From positions 682,001 to 746,000 of the forward strand of contig NZ_CP053746.1 of the NCBI RefSeq assembly GCF_013201545.1: a stretch of DNA of 64,000 bases, given 5' to 3'. The translations under genes were made by a program, and so were the position numbers. This DNA comes from Pseudomonas graminis (GTDB lineage Bacteria > Pseudomonadota > Gammaproteobacteria > Pseudomonadales > Pseudomonadaceae). Numbering within the stretch: position 1 is the stretch's first letter; each line of letters begins with the position of its first letter. Under the pieces are notes generated by a model. The model saw only the letters and a list, made by a program, of their open reading frames with translations. It ran no database searches and was not told the origin of the DNA. Shown here piece after piece: positions 59,323 to 64,000 of this stretch.

Positions 59323-59413
59323 GCAAGCCACGAGCTGCAAGTTTCAGGCTTCATCCCTCCCGTCCAAGGCGTCAGCGCCTGCGACGGGAGGTTTGAAGCT
59401 TGCGGCTTGAGGT
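59323..59413. repeat. AAGCTNCAAGC-type repeat, copy 5 (algD/alg8 junction) with inserted hairpin
   Basis: GAGCTGCAAGCCACGAGCTG on the left and GAAGCTTGCGGCTTGAGG on the right flank a GC-rich hairpin, CCTCCCGTC (59356-59364) and GACGGGAGG (59383-59391), with inner AGGCG/CGCCT. It fills the algD-alg8 gap. Confidence 0.8.
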
Positions 59414-59438
59414 TGCAACTGACTTAGGGATACACACT

Positions 59439-60920
59439 ATGCAAAGGCTGAAGCACGGCTTCCTCCAGGCCGCAGGTTGGCTGTTTTATCTAACTTTGCT
59501 GGCTGCCATTGCCATGGCGCTGCCTGCATCGCTGTTTGACTCGCATTCCAAAGATTTCATTTTCCTGATCGGTATCGTCGGCATCTGGCGCTACTCGATG
59601 GGCGCAACGCACTTTGTGCGCGGCATGATCTTCCTGTACATCGTCTACCCGCACCTGCGCCGTAAAGTGCGCAAGCTGGGCAAGGCAGCCGATCCGTCTC
59701 ACGTGTTCCTGATGGTCACCAGCTTTCGTATCGATGCGCTGACCACCGCTCAGGTGTACAGCTCGGTGATCCGCGAAGCCATCAACTGCGGCTTCCCGAC
59801 CACCATCGTGTGCTCCCTGGTGGAAATGTCCGACGAGCTGCTGGTCAAGGCACTGTGGGCCAAGTACAACCCGCCGGAGCACGTCAAGCTCGACTTCGTG
59901 CGCATCGCCGGTACCGGCAAGCGTGATGGTCTGGCGTTCGGTTTTCGCGCCATCTCCCGCCACATGCCGGACGACCGCTCGGTGGTTGCGGTGATCGACG
60001 GCGACACCGTTCTGGCTGAGGGCGTGGTGCAGAAAACCGTTCCGTGGTTCCAGCTGTTCGGCAACGTCGGCGGCCTGACCACCAACGAGTTCTGTGAAGT
60101 ACGTGGCGGCTACATCATGAGCGAGTGGCACAAGCTGCGTTTCGCTCAGCGCCACATCAACATGTGCTCGATGGCGCTGTCCAAGCGCGTGCTGACCATG
60201 ACCGGCCGTATGTCGGTGTTCCGCGCCACCGTGGTGACGGACCCGGCGTTCATCGCCGACGTGGAAAGCGACTCGCTGCAGCACTGGCGTCTGGGCCGCT
60301 TCAAGTTCCTGACCGGCGACGACAAATCCAGCTGGTTCAGCCTGATGCGCCTTGGCTACGACACGTTCTACGTGCCGGATGCCGCGATCAACACGGTTGA
60401 GCACCCGCCGGAAAAAAGCTTCCTGAAGGCCAGCCGCAAGCTGATGTACCGCTGGTACGGCAACAACCTTCGGCAGAACTCCCGCGCGTTGGGTCTTGGC
60501 GTTGGTCGTCTCGGCGTCTTCACCAGCATCGTGCTGTTCGATCAGCGCGTGTCGATGTGGACGTCGATCCTCGGCCTGACCGTCGCCATGCTGGCGAGCC
60601 TGAAATTCGGTATCGAATACCTGCTGGCGTACCTGCTGTGGATCGGCATCACCCGTCTGATCCTGACGCTCCTGCTGTCTTGCAGCGGACACAAGATCGG
60701 TCCTGCCTATCCGATGATTCTCTATTACAACCAGATCGTCGGCGCACTGATGAAGATCTACGTCTTCTTCCGTCTGGACCGACAGTCCTGGACCCGCCAG
60801 GACACAAAACTGAGCCGCGACATGGCCAGCTTCCAGGGTTGGTTCAACACCTGGTCGTCGCGGACCATGACTTTCTCGGCTGGCAGCATCTTCGTTGCCG
60901 TGCTGCTGACAATGGTCTGA
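59439..60920 (+). CDS. alg8: Alginate polymerase catalytic subunit Alg8
   Basis: Family 2 glycosyltransferase of the inner membrane, 493 aa from [10 protein letters not shown], with AGGGA eight bases upstream. Cytosolic GT domain with [11 protein letters not shown] and [11 protein letters not shown] (QxxRW-like); TM helices at both ends ([38 protein letters not shown]). Polymerises mannuronate with Alg44. Confidence 0.96.
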   Translation: MQRLKHGFLQAAGWLFYLTLLAAIAMALPASLFDSHSKDFIFLIGIVGIWRYSMGATHFVRGMIFLYIVYPHLRRKVRKLGKAADPSHVFLMVTSFRIDALTTAQVYSSVIREAINCGFPTTIVCSLVEMSDELLVKALWAKYNPPEHVKLDFVRIAGTGKRDGLAFGFRAISRHMPDDRSVVAVIDGDTVLAEGVVQKTVPWFQLFGNVGGLTTNEFCEVRGGYIMSEWHKLRFAQRHINMCSMALSKRVLTMTGRMSVFRATVVTDPAFIADVESDSLQHWRLGRFKFLTGDDKSSWFSLMRLGYDTFYVPDAAINTVEHPPEKSFLKASRKLMYRWYGNNLRQNSRALGLGVGRLGVFTSIVLFDQRVSMWTSILGLTVAMLASLKFGIEYLLAYLLWIGITRLILTLLLSCSGHKIGPAYPMILYYNQIVGALMKIYVFFRLDRQSWTRQDTKLSRDMASFQGWFNTWSSRTMTFSAGSIFVAVLLTMV

Positions 60921-60973
60921 CCGGGCCTCTGACCGAAACAATGGATCAACTCGATTAATCAGGAATTACCACC

Positions 60974-62146
60974 ATGAATACAGCCGTGAATGCCAATGTC
61001 GTACATGAATCCGAAGCCCAGCGTCAGCACGCACGGGTCAAGATCCCGGCCAAACTGCGACTGCTCAATGGTCAGCCGAACGCTCCGCTGGTGCGTGTCG
61101 AAGACCTTTCTGCAGGCGGTCTGAGCTTTGTTGCTCCTGCCAACCTGCGCCCAAGCGTCGGTGAGGTCATCAAGGGTCGCCTGCAGTTCCTGATCGATAA
61201 CCTCGGTCTGGCAATGGACGTGGCCCTGCAGGTCCGCACGATCGATTCGAGCACCGGCCGTGTCGGCTGCCAGTTCCAGAATCTGGAAACCCAGGACATC
61301 TCGACCCTGCGTCACCTGATCACATCGCACCTGTCGGGCGATCTCATCAGCATGGGTGAAGTGCTTGCGACCCTGCAGCGCGACAACTTCACCAAGGCAC
61401 GCAAATCCAAGGACAGCGGCAGCGGCCTGAGCGCTTTCGGTCGTCTGCGCGCCGTGACCTTCAGCGTCGGTATCTTCGCCGTCGGTTTGATTGCTTTCGG
61501 CTTCGTCGCCAAATCGGTCTACGGCATGTATTTCGTCAGCCACTCCACGTCTGGCCTGGTCAGCGTGCCGAGCCTGGATGTGACGATGCCCCGCGAAGGC
61601 ACCGTGACCAGCCTGGTCGCTCCGAACGGCAATGTCGCCAAAGGTGCTCCTCTGGCGACCTTCAACACCAGCATGCTGGACATGTTGAAAGGCAACCTGG
61701 ACCCGGACGAAATGCAGCCGGCCAAAATCGAAGAGCTGTTCGGTCGTCAACTGGCCGGCACCATGACCAGCCCGTGCGATTGCGTCGTGGCCAAGCAACT
61801 GGTCGCCGACGGTCAGTACGCAAGCAAAGGTCAAGTGATCTTCCAGATGGTCCCGCGTAACGTTGCCGCCAATGTCGATGCTCGCTTCACCTACCGTCAG
61901 TTCGCCGATGTACAGCCGGGCGCTCGCGTGACCTTCCAGGTTGCTGGCGAAGACGGCGACCACAGCGGCAAGATCGTCAGCGCCACGGCCCTGAGCCCTG
62001 CTGACCTGTCTTCCGACATCCGCGTTCAGATCCAGCCTGACGAAGCCATCAACAGCAACCTGGCCGGTCGCCCGGTTGAAGTGGTGAGCACTCGTGGCCC
62101 GTCGCTGAACTGGTTGATCGATAAAGCCACGGCGGCAGGTTTCTAA
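60974..62146 (+). CDS. alg44: c-di-GMP-binding alginate copolymerase Alg44
   Basis: 390 aa. N-terminal PilZ domain with QRQHARVKIPAKLRL (RxxxR-type) and DLSAGGLSF (D/NxSxxG), so c-di-GMP binding is expected. Single TM (about 160-185, VGIFAVGLIAFGFVA), then a periplasmic HlyD/biotin-lipoyl-like segment (PREGTVTSLVAPNGNVAKG). 53 bp after alg8. Confidence 0.96.
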   Translation: MNTAVNANVVHESEAQRQHARVKIPAKLRLLNGQPNAPLVRVEDLSAGGLSFVAPANLRPSVGEVIKGRLQFLIDNLGLAMDVALQVRTIDSSTGRVGCQFQNLETQDISTLRHLITSHLSGDLISMGEVLATLQRDNFTKARKSKDSGSGLSAFGRLRAVTFSVGIFAVGLIAFGFVAKSVYGMYFVSHSTSGLVSVPSLDVTMPREGTVTSLVAPNGNVAKGAPLATFNTSMLDMLKGNLDPDEMQPAKIEELFGRQLAGTMTSPCDCVVAKQLVADGQYASKGQVIFQMVPRNVAANVDARFTYRQFADVQPGARVTFQVAGEDGDHSGKIVSATALSPADLSSDIRVQIQPDEAINSNLAGRPVEVVSTRGPSLNWLIDKATAAGF

Positions 62147-62148
62147 AC

Positions 62149-63561
62149 ATGGCTAGCCCACTACGAAGCTTGTCAGCCCCTACATTGTTGAGCCTGGCGA
62201 TCGCTATCGGTTTGGGCGGCTGTGCCGGCCTGCCCGATCAGCGCCTGGCAAACGAAGCCCTGAAACGCGGCGACACCGCGATGGCGGAGCAAAACTATCG
62301 GCAACTGGCGGACCTGGGCTATAGCGATGCACAGGTCGGCCTCGCGGATATCCAGGTGGGTACCCGTGATCCGGAGCTGATCAAGCAGGCCGAGGCGACG
62401 TATCGCGCTGCAGCAGCCACTTCGCCCCGGGCGCAATCGCGCCTGGGCAAGTTGCTGGCGGTCAAGCCGAACTCCACCGAAGCCGAGCAACGTGAAGCCG
62501 AGGGTCTGTTGAAGAAGGCCTTCGCCAATGGCGAAGCCGGCACGCTGATTCCCCTGGCGATGCTCTATCTGCAATACCCGCACACGTTCCCGAACGTGAA
62601 CGCGCAGCAGAAGATCAACGAATGGCGCGCTGGCGGTTATCCGGAAGCGGGTCTGGCCCAGGTGCTGCTGTATCGCACCCAAGGGACCTACGACCAGCAT
62701 CTGGGTGAAGTCGAAAGCATCTGCAAGCAAGCGCTGCGCACCACTGACGTTTGCTACACCGAGCTGGCGACGGTCTACCAGAAACGCGGCGAAGCCGACA
62801 AAAAGGCTGCGCTGATCGAGCAGATGCAAAACGGCTACGCCATGGGCAGCGTGCCTGCCATGCGGGTCGACAGCGTCGCTCGCGTGCTGGCGGATTCGAC
62901 CCTCGGCAAGCCGGACGAGAAGACCGCGCAATCGCTGCTGGAGAAAGTTGCCCCCGGTTACCCCGCTTCATGGGTCAGCCTGGCGCAATTGCTGTACGAC
63001 TTCCCCGAACTGGGTGACGTCAACAAGATGATGGAATACCTGGACAACGGCCGTGCTGCGGATCAACCGCGCGCCGAGCTGTTGCTGGGCAAGCTGTATT
63101 ACGAAGGCAAGCTGGTCTTGCCGGATGCGAAGAAAGCCGAAGAGCACCTGACCAAGGCGGCTGCGACGCAAATCTCCGCGCATTACTACCTGGGTCAGCT
63201 TTATCGTCGGGGTTATCTGGGCCATCCAGACCCGCAGAAAGCTGTCGACCAGCTGCTGACCTCCGCACGCGGTGGCCAGAACAGCGCCGACTTCGCCCTC
63301 GCGCAGTTGTTCTCGCAAGGCAAAGGTATCAAGCCTGATCCGGTCAACGCCTGGGTCTTCGGCCAACTGGCACTGGCTCAAGGCACGCCGCAAGCGACGG
63401 ATCTTGCGCAACAACTGAACGAACAATTGCCGCCTGAGAAGCGCGCCCAGGCGCAGAGCCTTCTCCAGCGAGAACAGCAGGTCCGCGGCACAACCGCTCA
63501 AAACGCGTTGGCCTTGCAGACACTGCAAGAAGAAAAAGACGGCGGGGACGCACCTCTATGA
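62149..63561 (+). CDS. algK: Alginate export lipoprotein AlgK
   Basis: 470 aa. Lipobox LGGC with Cys25; then Sel1/TPR-like repeats, for example [25 protein letters not shown] and [32 protein letters not shown]. Outer-membrane-facing scaffold joining Alg44 to AlgE. Two bases after alg44; its stop overlaps the algE start. Confidence 0.95.
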   Translation: MASPLRSLSAPTLLSLAIAIGLGGCAGLPDQRLANEALKRGDTAMAEQNYRQLADLGYSDAQVGLADIQVGTRDPELIKQAEATYRAAAATSPRAQSRLGKLLAVKPNSTEAEQREAEGLLKKAFANGEAGTLIPLAMLYLQYPHTFPNVNAQQKINEWRAGGYPEAGLAQVLLYRTQGTYDQHLGEVESICKQALRTTDVCYTELATVYQKRGEADKKAALIEQMQNGYAMGSVPAMRVDSVARVLADSTLGKPDEKTAQSLLEKVAPGYPASWVSLAQLLYDFPELGDVNKMMEYLDNGRAADQPRAELLLGKLYYEGKLVLPDAKKAEEHLTKAAATQISAHYYLGQLYRRGYLGHPDPQKAVDQLLTSARGGQNSADFALAQLFSQGKGIKPDPVNAWVFGQLALAQGTPQATDLAQQLNEQLPPEKRAQAQSLLQREQQVRGTTAQNALALQTLQEEKDGGDAPL

Positions 63562-64000
63562 AGCTTAAGTTGAACCCTCTGATGGCGGCCGGATTCGGTC
63601 TGGGCTTCTCCCTGATCTGGGCCACGCCGACACTGGCGGCCCTGACCGACACTCAGAATTTCGGCATCGAAGTCAAAGCGACGGGCCAGATGGAAGACGA
63701 CCGTGACCTCGGCACCCGCAGCGGTGGCGACGTCAACGGTGTCGGTCTGGATCTGCGCCCGTGGGCATATGGCGAGTGGGGCAACTGGAGCGGTTACGCG
63801 ATGGGCCAGGTCGTCACCGCGACCGACACCATTCAGACCGATCCGCTGGATCAGCAGGTCACTGACTCAAACGGTCAGAGCGCTCAGCGTTCGCGCAGTA
63901 CCTCCAACAGCCGCAAGGTTGACGACAGTTATGCTGCGCTGCGTGAGTTCTGGATCGGCTATAGCGGTTTCACGCCCTACCCTGGCGAGATACTCAAAGT
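63558..64000 (+). CDS. algE: Alginate outer-membrane porin AlgE (5' part, runs off window)
   Basis: First 147 codons visible. Signal peptide ending TLAA, then [41 protein letters not shown], the AlgE start, with alternating barrel strands ([12 protein letters not shown]). ATG at 63558 overlaps the algK TGA as ATGA. Exports polymer through the outer membrane. Confidence 0.93.
   Translation, partial: MKLKLNPLMAAGFGLGFSLIWATPTLAALTDTQNFGIEVKATGQMEDDRDLGTRSGGDVNGVGLDLRPWAYGEWGNWSGYAMGQVVTATDTIQTDPLDQQVTDSNGQSAQRSRSTSNSRKVDDSYAALREFWIGYSGFTPYPGEILK

Noticed and set aside
57906..59354. Long open frame antisense to algD (482 codons)
   Set aside because: High GC at third positions leaves long shadow frames. 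The plus-strand AlgD match is complete, and the antisense translation has no recognisable domain.
59490..60941. Long open frame antisense to alg8 (483 codons)
   Set aside because: Covered by a full-length Alg8; its His/Gln/Arg-rich translation is typical of a shadow frame.

Overview
The window is chromosomal DNA from a Pseudomonas of the fluorescens/syringae lineage. The evidence is an Entner-Doudoroff cluster with gtsABCD and OprB, a GcsR-type glycine cleavage cluster, the algD-alg8-alg44-algK-algE alginate operon start, Pseudomonas-type REP elements around an (A/G)GAGCGAGCTTGCTCGCGAAG core, and uniformly high GC. I see no tRNA, rRNA, CRISPR array, prophage or intact insertion sequence. Nearly all of the window is core genome. 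The accessory-looking parts are the heme cluster and the 35.3-43.2 kb stretch.

Layout. 1-11.6 kb: glucose uptake and catabolism. On the minus strand, edd-glk-gltR-gtrS is followed by gtsA-gtsB-gtsC-gtsD and the 5' part of oprB. gap diverges from edd, and the shared 232 bp carries two exact TTGT-N7-ACAA HexR operators, one per promoter. 11.7-16.4 kb: heme/iron. A Fur box precedes an ECF sigma factor, an orphan 84-aa DUF4880 fragment of a FecR anti-sigma, a TonB-dependent heme/hemoglobin receptor without a signalling domain, a HemO/PigA heme oxygenase and a DUF454 membrane protein. 16.5-24.9 kb: a DUF5064 gene, gcsR, a sigma54 promoter with three GcsR-like 7-4-7 sites, then gcvH2-gcvP2-sdaA-gcvT2 (no glyA). 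Glycine is cleaved and serine is deaminated to pyruvate.

24.9-38.8 kb: a cold-shock gene with a long leader, an RDD membrane protein, lptF-lptG, pepA-holC-hypothetical-valS, rlmF, HU, ndpA and a membrane-anchored glutaredoxin. 35.4-42.7 kb also holds three paralogous secreted proteins resembling the halovibrin (HvnA) family. The third copy lacks about 110 C-terminal residues. 40.3-50 kb: a GST, a GIY-YIG protein, a SnoaL-like protein, a CynX/NimT-type MFS transporter, the aapJQMP amino-acid ABC transporter and a carboxylesterase. 50.2-57 kb: rhlB, moaC-moaD-moaE, a PIN-PhoH ATPase, a polysaccharide-deacetylase-like protein with a degenerate catalytic motif, and yaaA. 57-64 kb: a 1-kb regulatory region with an AlgU-type promoter and an AlgR box, then algD, alg8, alg44, algK and the start of algE.

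The most unusual non-gene signal is a family of 75-105 bp imperfect inverted repeats built from (C)AAGCTNCAAGC-like units. It occurs five times, each time between two co-directional genes: gtsA/gtsB, glk/gltR, gcvP/sdaA, phoH/moaC and algD/alg8. It is distinct from the GAGCGAGCTTGCTCGC REP family, which sits at gene ends. The most unusual gene-level signals are the stripped-down cell-surface-signalling module at the heme locus and the tripled halovibrin-like family.
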